Shown here: positions 8,393 through 16,173 of the stretch, in pieces
Numbering within the stretch: position 1 is the stretch's first letter
How the letters are laid out: each line of letters starts with the position of its first letter
NCBI GenBank assembly: GCA_947575235.1
Contig: CANPMT010000015.1
Location: forward strand, 1 to 46,938
From: an uncultured Porphyromonadaceae bacterium
GTDB lineage: Bacteria > Bacteroidota > Bacteroidia > Bacteroidales > Muribaculaceae
Length of the DNA stretch: 46,938 nt
Direction: 5' to 3'
Notes under the pieces: model-generated
Told to the model about the DNA's origin: nothing
Seen by the model: the letters and a program-made list of their open reading frames with translations, nothing else
Databases searched by the model: none
Translations under genes and position numbers: made by a program

Positions 8393-8880
8393 GGCTCCAC
8401 CGCTACGTTTCTTACCGGACGGCAACGTTTGTTGACCGCCTCCGAAATTATGGCAAGGCTCGCGTTGGCGAGGGTGGCATACTCAGGGGCATCCGATTTA
8501 TGGGTGATGGTGAACCAGTCGGTCACGGCCATACTCACGATATACTGGTGGGCGGCCGCCGCAAGCGTCTCCACTGTAGAGCGGTTGTAGTTGGAGGGCA
8601 TCTTCAGACTCAGCGTGAGCTTAGTGTCGCTGTCAATAAGCTCGTTGGTGACGGTAGATTCCGTGAGGTTGAGGTATTCCCCGAGCTTGGTCTTGAGATT
8701 TGAGAAGGCCATAGATATGCTGCGCAGAATCTGGTTGGCATTCTCGTCATCATCGTTGGCCTGCATATTGGCCACCTGTTCATGGTTTGAGCCATCGCGC
8801 CGGCTTTTGCCGGTGAGATAGGTCTTGTTTTGCACGTCATACACAATCTCATGTATGTCAAGGTTGATGTAAACTTCCAT
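8389..8880 (-). CDS. Phage-associated protein, paralogue B
   Basis: This 163-residue protein starts at MEVYINLDIHEIVYDVQNKTYL; the longer upstream frame runs through paralogue C and was not used. The end contains AAAAHQYIVSMAVTDWFTITHKSDAPEYA, which matches the helical segment of paralogues A and C in length and pattern (small residues, then DW/RW, then an Ala-containing helix). The middle is rich in Asp and Asn. It lies 25 bp after C and overlaps A by four bases. Function is unknown. A phage virion or assembly part is likely from context. Confidence 0.7.
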   Translation of the reverse strand: MEVYINLDIHEIVYDVQNKTYLTGKSRRDGSNHEQVANMQANDDDENANQILRSISMAFSNLKTKLGEYLNLTESTVTNELIDSDTKLTLSLKMPSNYNRSTVETLAAAAHQYIVSMAVTDWFTITHKSDAPEYATLANASLAIISEAVNKRCRPVRNVAVEP

Positions 8881-8905
8881 AGCTTGAATGTTTTTATAGG
8901 GTTTG

Positions 8906-9388
8906 TCATTGGGTAGTTCTCTTCCGGCGGGGTGCCATGCGGTGGCAGAGGGTGGCGAGCACCGAGTCGATGCGCCGCGTAGCCTCCGTCTCCCACTCTG
9001 CGGCTTTCTCACGGCAGCTCAGGCGGAACCAGCGTGCCGTCACCGAGGCTGTGAGGAAAGCGTTGAGGTTGTTCACCACCACAGGGGTGAGAGTGTCGTC
9101 AAACGAGTCGCTCGCATTGAGCGAGAAGTTGAGGGTCTCCCCCGCAAGACTGACAGAGGCGATGAAACTGCGCAGCACCTCCGCGGCGAAAGCCGATGCT
9201 TCCGTGAGATAGTCGGAAAGGAGCGGGTTATCCTCGTCGACCGTGGCGAGCCTGTCGAACATTTCCGCTCTCTCATCCTCATCCTTGAGAGAGGCCGCGT
9301 TTTCGCTCTTCACACCGGTATAGGCCGTCGTACGAGCCACTTCCTGATAGATTTTACGTCTGAAAAGCTTGATGTCGATAACTTTCAT
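8906..9388 (-). CDS. Phage-associated protein, paralogue C
   Basis: This 160-residue protein begins MKVIDIKLFRRKIYQEVARTTAYTG and ends with VVVNNLNAFLTASVTARWFRLSCREKAAEW and a basic tail. The ARWF..S..EKA pattern matches A (ARWLDLTLPEAS) and B (TDWFTITHKSDA). It is the first of the three, divergent from the repressor gene whose start is 73 bp away. I found no clean -7 box for it on the minus strand, so it may depend on read-through from the capsid unit. Function not recognised. Confidence 0.7.
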   Translation of the reverse strand: MKVIDIKLFRRKIYQEVARTTAYTGVKSENAASLKDEDERAEMFDRLATVDEDNPLLSDYLTEASAFAAEVLRSFIASVSLAGETLNFSLNASDSFDDTLTPVVVNNLNAFLTASVTARWFRLSCREKAAEWETEATRRIDSVLATLCHRMAPRRKRTTQ

Positions 9389-9401
9389 ATATTTTATTTT
9401 T

Positions 9402-9428
9402 GCATGATTGAGAAAATCATTAACTTTG
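9402..9428 (+). promoter_or_regulatory. Promoter of the S24-type repressor
   Basis: TAACTTTG (9421-9428) is a perfect -7 box, with a TTTTTG ending at 9402 about 18 bp upstream. The predicted start near 9435 gives a short leader before the ATG at 9462. Confidence 0.55.
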
Positions 9429-9461
9429 CTATCGCTAATTAATACTAACTAAAACTAAATT

Positions 9462-10103
9462 ATGGAAAGTACTGTAAAAGGAAGATTGCTTGAATTCCTC
9501 GAGGCGGAGAATGAGTCGAAGGCTGAGTTCTGCCGAAAGATGGGGCTCTCAACGGCCTACGTGGGGGCTATGCGCAAGTCATTGCCCGAGGAGAAGGTGC
9601 TGAGGATGTCGCTCATATATCCGAGGCTCAACCGCGACTGGCTGCTCTATGGCGAGGGGAGTATGTATAACGACGATCCCCGGCCTCAGAAACATTCTGA
9701 ATTTCAGGTGCCGCTGCTTCCGGTAGAGGCATTCGCCGGTAACCTGCAGGAATTCTCGCATGGGGTGAAACTCCGTGAATGCGACATGATAACGGTGCCG
9801 GTGAGAGGGGCCGACATGGCCATACCGATTTCAGGCGACAGCATGGAGCCTGAGATTAAGGACGGTTCGGTGGCCGTGGTGTGCCGCATCAATGACCGGG
9901 CCTTCATACCCTGGGGACACCCTATGATTATCGATACGGAGAACGGGGTGCTTTTAAAGGTGGTCTATCCCTCCGAGCAGGGTAGCGATTTCATAGAGGC
10001 CCATAGCTACAATCCGAAGTATCCTGATCTTCAGATTCCGAAGGCGAGTATCTTCGGACTCTACCGTATCGTGGCCTACATCCGACAGGTCTCGACACTC
10101 TGA
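9462..10103 (+). CDS. LexA/CI-like phage repressor with S24 peptidase domain
   Basis: This 213-residue protein should bind DNA and keep phage genes silent until it cleaves itself after DNA damage. The N-terminus holds a helix-turn-helix (AEFCRKMGLSTAYVGAM, about 21-37). The C-terminal S24 domain has the catalytic Ser127 in ISGDSMEP and Lys166 in NGVLLKVV. An Ala92-Gly93 pair (EAFAGN) sits 34 residues before the Ser, nearly the same spacing as the LexA cleavage site, so autocleavage is plausible. The gene is alone on the plus strand inside a block of minus-strand structural genes. Its 3' end faces the stop of the next gene with only five bases between, with no terminator. Confidence 0.88.
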   Translation: MESTVKGRLLEFLEAENESKAEFCRKMGLSTAYVGAMRKSLPEEKVLRMSLIYPRLNRDWLLYGEGSMYNDDPRPQKHSEFQVPLLPVEAFAGNLQEFSHGVKLRECDMITVPVRGADMAIPISGDSMEPEIKDGSVAVVCRINDRAFIPWGHPMIIDTENGVLLKVVYPSEQGSDFIEAHSYNPKYPDLQIPKASIFGLYRIVAYIRQVSTL

Positions 10104-10108
10104 ATCAG

Positions 10109-10678
10109 TCAGGTGGCGACACTCGCGGCAATCAGGGTGTGATAGGCCGCGGGTGGAATCTCGATCTCATCGCCCGATATCCTTGGAGCCGGCATATACC
10201 ACCCCTCGGCCACTGTGGCCGGATCTTTCCCTACGGTGAATAGTTCCAGGGCTCTCCGGCCATCGTCGTCAGCCGTGAAAAAGGCCAAAGGACGCTGTGG
10301 AGTGCCGCGCAGTCCCGACCACCGGCAATTCTGCAGACGGTAAAGCCACATCGAGGGGTGCAGGATATCCCTTACGGGGCGTTCCCAGCTGCTGAGCCTC
10401 AGACTCAGAAGCATCAGGAAATCATCGGGGAGTGGCAGCACTCCGCGTCCCGAATCATCAGGTATAATCTCGGCTGCCGGCCAACGTCGCCAGCCTGTCA
10501 ATTCCCTTACAGGGGTGGAGAGCACCGCTTCCGCGGCCCGTCTCTCCACCTCTTTTCTTAATCTCGACCTCAGGGAGACCCCCCGGCACTCCGCGGCTGT
10601 GTCATATCCGCAGAGCGCGGGGTTGTAACCCATGGCCGTGAGCATATCGTCAAGAAGATTCTCAACTTTCATAGCCAT
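10109..10678 (-). CDS. Phage connector-like hypothetical protein
   Basis: I do not recognise the family with certainty. The protein has 189 residues (ATG at 10678; a second Met two codons in is possible). It begins with a helical VENLLDDMLTAMGYNPALCGYD and has LPLPDDFLMLLSLRLSSWERPVRDI in the middle. A pattern of P.DFL.L..L....W.R.V is common in head-tail connector proteins of Bacteroidales phages, but that is a weak resemblance. It follows the small gene at 10727-10978 and the capsid candidate in the same direction, the usual place for connectors. It ends five bases from the convergent repressor gene. Confidence 0.6.
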   Translation of the reverse strand: MAMKVENLLDDMLTAMGYNPALCGYDTAAECRGVSLRSRLRKEVERRAAEAVLSTPVRELTGWRRWPAAEIIPDDSGRGVLPLPDDFLMLLSLRLSSWERPVRDILHPSMWLYRLQNCRWSGLRGTPQRPLAFFTADDDGRRALELFTVGKDPATVAEGWYMPAPRISGDEIEIPPAAYHTLIAASVAT

Positions 10679-10726
10679 ATATTCTTCAGGTGTTGATGCA
10701 CACTCTCTTTTTCAGATGATGGTGCG

Positions 10727-10978
10727 TTATCGTTTTCTCACTCTCCCTGAGCGGAACTCGCGTGAGTTCTCGATCAGACGTATCATCACAGGGTCGTCGG
10801 TTGAATAGCCGGCTGAGTATTCGCCATATCCGGCCGAACGGCCACCGGTGAATTCCACTCTCACCCATCCATCCCCGACGGGGATGGTCATGCTGAAGTC
10901 GAGCAGGCCGGGTGCAATGTAATGTCGCATATCGTTGGTTGTCTTTGGCATATCGCAGATTGTTTTAGAAGGTTTCAT
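10727..10978 (-). CDS. Small phage-associated hypothetical protein
   Basis: This is an 83-residue protein, MKPSKTICDMPKTTNDMRHYIAP at the start and a basic end (SGRVRKR). The middle (LLDFSMTIPVGDGWVRVEFTGGRSAGYGEYSAGYSTDD) looks like beta strands with Gly/Tyr-rich turns. It lies 10 bp after the capsid candidate and 48 bp before the connector-like gene, same strand. Function not recognised; a minor virion or head-completion part is possible. Confidence 0.6.
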   Translation of the reverse strand: MKPSKTICDMPKTTNDMRHYIAPGLLDFSMTIPVGDGWVRVEFTGGRSAGYGEYSAGYSTDDPVMIRLIENSREFRSGRVRKR

Positions 10979-10988
10979 ATTATGGTTA

Positions 10989-12524
10989 TCAGTTCAGCTG
11001 GCCGGTGAGTTTCTTCCAGGTGGCGCTATCGCCATCGACGCTTACCTGCCACATCTGGCCGCTCTTCGCGCTTGAGGATATGCCGGGGCAATCCTTCACA
11101 AGATAGAAGCGTGCGCCGTCGTAGATATCGGTGGGGGCTGTCTCCTTCTCCCAGAGGCTCCAGCGGGTTGTGCCCCCGATGGCACCGCCCCCTTCGCCGT
11201 CGATCCATATATGGCACGAGCCTTTCAGGGCGAGGGCGTCCCAGATAAGCACACCGCTGCGTGTGGCCTCCTCACCGCCGACACGGTCGGCGAAGGTATG
11301 TTCCGACGAGTAGACGTAATGCACGAGACGGTTCTCTCCGAGGAGCGCGCCTGAATTGCTCCAGCCGAGGCTGTCGAGCGTAGGCTCGCGCTTTATCTCG
11401 ATGTCGCCAAACACCGTATGGAAATTGGTGACAACCCAGCCGAGGGAATTGGTCTTTGTGGTGATCTGGATCTCATGATGCTTCGAATAGTCGATGCGCT
11501 GGATGGCCTCCAACAGATTCTTTCCGGCCAGAAGGATTGCGCTGCGCGGCACATCCTCACCGGTGAAGAACATCTTGGCGAGGGCTATCATATGCTCCAC
11601 GGCCCATTCACCGGGAGCCTGCATCTCACGCTTTATCTGCCATCGCACCCCCTCGGTGGTGTAGACTGTCTGGAGACCCATCTTGTCGACCGAGAGCTTG
11701 AACTTGCCGGCGCGTCCCGCCCAGAGTGTGCGGTTGCCCCTCACCTTGAAATTGGCGATGGCCTGTTCGGCGATCATCGACTTCGAGAAGGGTATGCGCT
11801 TGCGCTGGCTCTCGAAATAGTCGCTCACCACCTGGTTCATACCACGCTTCTGGAGATAGATGCGTGTGGGTGAGGGTATGATGAGGTCGGGATCCACCTC
11901 CTTCTGGGTCTCATAGAGGGAGTTTGCCAATATGATGATGGTAGTTCCCGCCGGAATCATCGGGAGCTGGCAGCACTCGTCGCCCGTGTTGGCACGCGGG
12001 CCGTTTACGGCTCTCACCACAGGGTCGCCGGTAGTTGAGTCACGTCCGGTGACGTAGAGCATAAGACTCTTCCCCGGGGTTTTCTCACCCTTCTCGTCAT
12101 AGCCGTCGATTCCGTTTACAAGCAGTGTGCAGTTGGCCCGTGGAGTCATCTGGTCGTTGATGGCCAGCGGAAGTGAGGCCTGGAGTTTGTTGCCTCCGCC
12201 GCAAGCCTCAATTGTCACCACCGAGGCACCCGGCTCATCGATCATATAATGGTCGACCTCCGGACTGTTCACCTTCACGCGCTTTGCGCGCAGCATGAGG
12301 TTCATGAGGGGAGCGTCCTCGTTATTGAATCGGAAGAGCTCATTGTCGATGTCGCTCTCCACGAAATTCCCGGCGTTCAGTCCGCCGGAGGCGGCCGCAG
12401 TCGCACTCACCGTTGCCGGTTGACCCGGTGCTTGTGTGGGATTCCCTGACGTGCCGTTGCTGAGTTCCGGATTGCCGTTCACCATATCCATGCTCTCGTT
12501 TTCACCTTTTGTTGATGTAATCAT
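10989..12524 (-). CDS. Probable phage major capsid protein
   Basis: This 511-residue protein is the best candidate for the virion shell. After a low-complexity Ala/Pro/Thr N-terminus it reads FRFNNEDAPLMNLMLRAKRVKVNSPEVDHYMIDEP, a pattern seen in N4 gp56-like and related HK97-fold capsid proteins of Bacteroidales phages. The middle has MNQVVSDYFESQRKRIPFSKSMIAEQ and the later part EHMIALAKMFFTGEDVPRSAILLAGKNLLEAI, both typical of large capsid folds. It has no signal peptide. It is flanked by a scaffold-like gene upstream and small connector candidates downstream, the usual head-module order. ATG at 12524 was used; an internal Met at residue 12 is an alternative. The call rests on pattern and context rather than a search. 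Confidence 0.65.
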   Translation of the reverse strand: MITSTKGENESMDMVNGNPELSNGTSGNPTQAPGQPATVSATAAASGGLNAGNFVESDIDNELFRFNNEDAPLMNLMLRAKRVKVNSPEVDHYMIDEPGASVVTIEACGGGNKLQASLPLAINDQMTPRANCTLLVNGIDGYDEKGEKTPGKSLMLYVTGRDSTTGDPVVRAVNGPRANTGDECCQLPMIPAGTTIIILANSLYETQKEVDPDLIIPSPTRIYLQKRGMNQVVSDYFESQRKRIPFSKSMIAEQAIANFKVRGNRTLWAGRAGKFKLSVDKMGLQTVYTTEGVRWQIKREMQAPGEWAVEHMIALAKMFFTGEDVPRSAILLAGKNLLEAIQRIDYSKHHEIQITTKTNSLGWVVTNFHTVFGDIEIKREPTLDSLGWSNSGALLGENRLVHYVYSSEHTFADRVGGEEATRSGVLIWDALALKGSCHIWIDGEGGGAIGGTTRWSLWEKETAPTDIYDGARFYLVKDCPGISSSAKSGQMWQVSVDGDSATWKKLTGQLN

Positions 12525-12632
12525 AGCGTTGTTATGTTTAAATTGGTTTTATTTTGTTGGTTGTCTTAGTTTTTCAGCTTGCTTGGCTGATGTTTTTCTG
12601 TTATTTTCTGTTTTGGCGTGTTGGGGGGATGG

Positions 12633-13211
12633 TCAGTCCCTTGCAGAGCGGGCAAGCTCGAAAATATTGGAACTTCCCTCGGGATTGCTTACTATGCCGT
12701 TTACGTGAGGGAGCCCGTCTGTGCCGGGAGGGTTATTGGGCTCGGGAAAGTGTGTCTCGATTATGGTGGCGTTCCGGCCATCGAGTTCCCCCTGCTCATA
12801 GGCTCTCTGTTTGTCGCGCTCATAGTTGAATGCCTTCAGGAGCGCCTCGAGTACGGCTCCGCTGACTTTCCCTTTCAAGGCTCCGATTGCCATCTCTGCC
12901 AGCATGGTGAGGAGCGCCCTCACGACGGTCGTGGCCAACTGATGCTCCTCGGCGAAACGGCGTATCTCGTTGAGCGACTCTACAATCGCCCTCTTCGTGG
13001 CGTACGGGCAGGAGCGGGGCGGCTCTTCAGGGTCTTTAGGCTCTTCAGGGATTTTAGGGTCTGTGGTGGCTTTGCTGATCAGCCTCTCCACTACCTCGCT
13101 GTCGGGTGGTTCTGGCAGTATCTCTGCCTCGGGCCCGGTGGCGGTCTCCGGAGCCGCTATGTGAAGGAGCTCCTTGATCATTTCCAATAATGTTTTACTC
13201 TTTTTCTCCAT
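12633..13211 (-). CDS. Scaffold-like phage protein
   Basis: This 192-residue protein starts at MEKKSKTLLEMIKELL; the upstream extension of the frame lies in the promoter region and was dropped. It has a Pro/Glu-rich linker (EAEILPEPPDSEV, PEEPKDPEEPPR) between two helical parts and a helix ALLKAFNYERDKQRAYEQGELDG. Charged, helical, low-complexity proteins directly upstream of the capsid gene are often scaffolds or decorating proteins. I do not recognise a specific family. It is the first gene of the leftward unit, with a -7 box about 67 bp upstream. Confidence 0.55.
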   Translation of the reverse strand: MEKKSKTLLEMIKELLHIAAPETATGPEAEILPEPPDSEVVERLISKATTDPKIPEEPKDPEEPPRSCPYATKRAIVESLNEIRRFAEEHQLATTVVRALLTMLAEMAIGALKGKVSGAVLEALLKAFNYERDKQRAYEQGELDGRNATIIETHFPEPNNPPGTDGLPHVNGIVSNPEGSSNIFELARSARD

Positions 13212-13277
13212 AATTGCTTTTGCTGGATTTAACTGATTTAAAATCTTATATCTTTGGGATATGCGATTTTTACACTG

Positions 13278-13285
13278 CAAAATTA
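13278..13285 (-). promoter_or_regulatory. -7 box of the leftward head-gene unit
   Basis: TAATTTTG on the minus strand fits TAnnTTTG and lies 67 bp before the scaffold-like gene. It is within 30 bp of the divergent terminase promoter, so both could share one control site. Confidence 0.45.
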
Positions 13286-13305
13286 TAATTGAATTTAGCA
13301 ATGCT

Positions 13306-13337
13306 ATTGTTATTCTGAAACTTTTATATTAAATTTG
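13306..13337 (+). promoter_or_regulatory. Promoter of the terminase genes
   Basis: ATTG (13306-13309) and TAAATTTG (13330-13337) are 20 bp apart, a good Bacteroidetes promoter. The ATG of the next gene is 30 bp further on. Confidence 0.6.
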
Positions 13338-13366
13338 CGTCGTTTTCATTAATAAAACTATATCTT

Positions 13367-13801
13367 ATGAAGAAAAAACATTCAACATCCGAATTTACTT
13401 CGGAGCGCAACACAGTATTGCTCAATCATTTCCGTAAAGCTCTCGTGGCAGATTCCCAACGTGCGGTGGCCAGGGCTTTCAAGGAGGCGGCCGGCACTCC
13501 GGCTCCGCGCTTCTGGGTAAGCGAGGCTCGTGCGGCTCACATCATCGGACGTATGCTCGCCGGCGACGACCCCACCCGCAAGATGTTTGAGGAGAAGCGG
13601 GCTATGTATCGTGAGATATTCGCCCGGTTCATGCGTCTGCGTGCCGAACGTCCCGAAGCCACAATCTACGAACTTGTGTTTGAGGTGGTCAACCAGCCGG
13701 CTCCCTCCTCTTATATATCATGGCAGCGGGCCAAATCGGTGATCTACGCTGAATACCGCCGTCGCCGCAAGAGCCACGCCGGGGAAAGGAGTGGCATATG
13801 A
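13367..13801 (+). CDS. Candidate terminase small subunit
   Basis: This 144-residue basic, helical protein has segments SQRAVARAFKEAAG, WVSEARAAHIIGRMLAGDD and ERPEATIYELVFEVVNQPAPSSYISWQRAKSVIYAEYRRRRK. The last segment reads like a helix-turn-helix followed by a basic tail. The stop overlaps the start of the large terminase as ATGA, so the two are translated together. Position and coupling suggest the small terminase, which recognises phage DNA for packaging. The family itself was not recognised with certainty. Confidence 0.6.
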   Translation: MKKKHSTSEFTSERNTVLLNHFRKALVADSQRAVARAFKEAAGTPAPRFWVSEARAAHIIGRMLAGDDPTRKMFEEKRAMYREIFARFMRLRAERPEATIYELVFEVVNQPAPSSYISWQRAKSVIYAEYRRRRKSHAGERSGI

Positions 13802-15831
13802 ATGAGAGTGCGATTGATTATGCCCCTCTGACGGTAGAGGATATTCTTGCCGAGAACCGTCGCCGCCTCGCCCGGATACACACCCCTTACGATCCGATTC
13901 ACGGTGATGCGGCCGATCCGTACAGAGTGAGGGTGGATCATCCCGGTATGGAGGAGAATCCTGTCTGGGTGCCGAAGTCGATGGTCGACGACCGCCGGTA
14001 TGCGCTGCTTAATCCGCGCCGCAAGGATTTCAACCGTGAGTTTATCCGGCTCAGGATTCTGCACGACTTCCCTTACTGGGCCTCGAAGTTTGTATATATA
14101 AAGCAGAAGGGCGGGGGTGAGGATAAGCTTTTCGTGCTCAACCGTCCACAGCGCAGGTTGGTGGCTGCACTTGAGGAGATGAGGCGTGCCGATCTGCCGG
14201 TGCGGCTCATCCTTCTTAAGGCGCGTCAATGGGGAGGGTCGACATGTGTGCAACTTTATATGGCGTGGCTGCAGATGGTGCATAGCCGTGGACTCAACTC
14301 ACTTATCATAGCCCATCAGGGATTGGCCACTGATGAAATCAAGGATATGTTCGACCGTATGTTACGGAATTATCCCGACTGGCTGCTGTGTGATGAGGAG
14401 GGGCGGCCTCCGAAAGGGAGGCGTATGGAGAACGGTGGTCTGTCGCGTGGCTCATTCCGAGTGACAGCGCGCAACTGTAAGGTGAAATTAGGGTCGGCCG
14501 AACGTCCTGACTCCTGCCGTGGAGGCGACTATAACCTTGTGCATTGTTCGGAGGTGGGGATATGGCGCGCCACGCAGCAGAAGACCCCTGAGCAGATAAT
14601 CCGCTCAGCCTGTTCCGGTGTGCTCCTTGCGCCGATGACGATGATTGTGTTTGAGTCGACTGCCAACGGCACGGGGAATTACTTTCATCGCGAGTATGAG
14701 GCGGCCAAAAGCGGGGAGAGTCAGTTCCGCCCTCTCTTCGTGCCATGGTATGAGATTGACCAATACTCGCTGCCGTTGGCCGACATCGAGGGCTTTGCGC
14801 GTGTGCTGCTGGAGGGGCGCGAGGCTGTGTCGGCCCTCTCCGACCGCTCTCAGCCGGGGGCCTATCTCTGGTGGCTATGGGAACAGGGAGCCACGCTTGA
14901 GGCATTGAACTGGTATGTGGCCGAGCGGTCGAAATATTCCGACCATGGACTCATGGCGGCCGAATATCCCTCAGACGATGTCGAGGCGTTTGTGCATTCC
15001 GGCGCCCGTGTGTTTGATAAATATAAGGTTGAGGCTCTGCGCCGCGACTGTCAGACTCCGTTGATGCGCGGCGAGATAGATGGCGATGAACCCTCCGGAG
15101 CAGGCTCTCTGTGCAACGTGCGCTTCTGCGAAGATGCCCGTGGAGGACTGGTGATATGGAAAGACCGCGAATTGCCTGAGCCGGGCACGAGTGTGCTCAA
15201 CCGTTATCTGGTGGTTGTGGATATAGGAGGGAGAGGGGTGCGTGCCGACTGGTCGGTCATAGCCGTGATTGACCGCGACGGGATGGAGAGCGGACGCAAG
15301 CCCGAGATTGTGGCGCAATGGCGCGGACATACCGACATCGACCTCCTTGCATGGAATGCAGCCCGGATAGCCACATATTACGGCCAGGCGTTGCTGGTGA
15401 TAGAGAGCAACACCCTTGAGACACGCGATCCTGTCAGGATGGTGGATGGCGACCAGTCGGGATTTATCCTCAACCAATTGCGTGAGGCATATCCTAATCT
15501 TTACGCGCGCCGGCAGAGTGAGGAGGATGTGTTGCAGGGGGTGCCGCGCAAATATGGATTCCACACCAACACGGCCACCAAACCGATGATAATATCCGGA
15601 CTCATACAGGCCATCCGGGAGGGCCTGTATGTGGAGCGCGACGGGAACTGTCTTGACGAGTATCTCACTTACGAACAGCGGCCCAACGGCAGCTACGGCG
15701 CGTTGCCCGGTCGTCATGACGACCTTCTGATGACGCGGGCCATAGGGCTCCACATCTGTTTCAGAGAGATGCCGATGCCCAGGAGGGTGATGCGGCGCAG
15801 AGGGTCAGCACCACGTCCCACACTGTTCTGA
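13798..15831 (+). CDS. terL: Phage terminase large subunit
   Basis: This 677-residue motor and nuclease packages phage DNA into the capsid. The ATPase Walker A-like loop is KARQWGGST (141-149), with an adenine-binding LNRPQRRLV just before. A Walker B-like LVHCSE lies at 247-252. The C-terminal RNase H-like nuclease part shows YLVVVDIGGRG...DWSVIAVID, then LLVIESNTLETRD, and a final GRHDDLLMTRAI with acidic residues suited to metal binding. Length is somewhat long for the family but all parts look intact. The start overlaps the upstream gene by four bases. No portal gene follows it; the portal fragment is instead at the far left of the region, in the same direction. Confidence 0.9.
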   Translation: MNESAIDYAPLTVEDILAENRRRLARIHTPYDPIHGDAADPYRVRVDHPGMEENPVWVPKSMVDDRRYALLNPRRKDFNREFIRLRILHDFPYWASKFVYIKQKGGGEDKLFVLNRPQRRLVAALEEMRRADLPVRLILLKARQWGGSTCVQLYMAWLQMVHSRGLNSLIIAHQGLATDEIKDMFDRMLRNYPDWLLCDEEGRPPKGRRMENGGLSRGSFRVTARNCKVKLGSAERPDSCRGGDYNLVHCSEVGIWRATQQKTPEQIIRSACSGVLLAPMTMIVFESTANGTGNYFHREYEAAKSGESQFRPLFVPWYEIDQYSLPLADIEGFARVLLEGREAVSALSDRSQPGAYLWWLWEQGATLEALNWYVAERSKYSDHGLMAAEYPSDDVEAFVHSGARVFDKYKVEALRRDCQTPLMRGEIDGDEPSGAGSLCNVRFCEDARGGLVIWKDRELPEPGTSVLNRYLVVVDIGGRGVRADWSVIAVIDRDGMESGRKPEIVAQWRGHTDIDLLAWNAARIATYYGQALLVIESNTLETRDPVRMVDGDQSGFILNQLREAYPNLYARRQSEEDVLQGVPRKYGFHTNTATKPMIISGLIQAIREGLYVERDGNCLDEYLTYEQRPNGSYGALPGRHDDLLMTRAIGLHICFREMPMPRRVMRRRGSAPRPTLF

Positions 15832-15865
15832 GATGAAGCATCTCGCCTCTCCACACTGTTCTGAG
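15818..15865 (+). repeat. 15-bp direct repeat at the terminase end
   Basis: CCACACTGTTCTGAG occurs at 15818-15832, across the terminase stop, and again at 15851-15865. Between them GAGATG-AAG-CATCTC forms a small hairpin. It may be a boundary scar of the phage region. Confidence 0.5.
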
Positions 15866-15942
15866 TGGGGGGATATTTGTAAAAATATCTAAATTAGCGA
15901 TGAAAACAGAAACTAAAATTTGGAGGAACCATAAAAAATGAC

Positions 15943-15950
15943 TAACTTTG
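15943..15950 (+). promoter_or_regulatory. -7 box of the tRNA gene
   Basis: TAACTTTG is a perfect -7 box, 76 bp before the mature tRNA start. Confidence 0.5.
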
Positions 15951-16026
15951 CGCCACAAACGAATGGGCATCAGCCTGCAGTGTCGGTCAGATGATAAGTG
16001 CTGCGGATGGTTGTCCGTCAAGGATT

Positions 16027-16100
16027 GGTCTGGTAGCTCAGCTGGATAGAGCAACAGCCTTCTAAGCTGTGGGTCTTGGGTTCGAATCCCAACCGGATCA
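16027..16100 (+). tRNA. tRNA-Arg (anticodon UCU)
   Basis: A full cloverleaf can be drawn. Acceptor arms GGTCTGG / CCGGATC pair with two G-U wobbles, the D arm is GCTC...GAGC, the anticodon stem ACAGC/GCTGT holds loop CTTCTAA with anticodon TCT, and the T arm is TTGGG-TTCGAAT-CCCAA. The discriminator is A and no CCA is encoded. A hairpin terminator follows. Confidence 0.93.
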
Positions 16101-16115
16101 CTTGCAAAAACCTGC

Positions 16116-16145
16116 GAAGGCGAGAGAGTAACTTCTCCCGCCTTC
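16116..16145 (+). terminator. Terminator after tRNA-Arg
   Basis: GAAGGCG-A-GAGA pairs with TCTC-C-CGCCTTC around a short loop, followed by an AT-rich ATTATTATTT stretch. Confidence 0.6.
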
Positions 16146-16173
16146 ATTATTATTTAAAAAGACACATTGCATT

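Noticed and set aside
16027..16100. tRNA-Arg as the phage attachment site
   Set aside because: The phage genes lie on the 5' side of the tRNA, and its promoter and 3' end are intact. Integration usually uses the 3' end, and no second copy of that end or an integrase is visible in the window.
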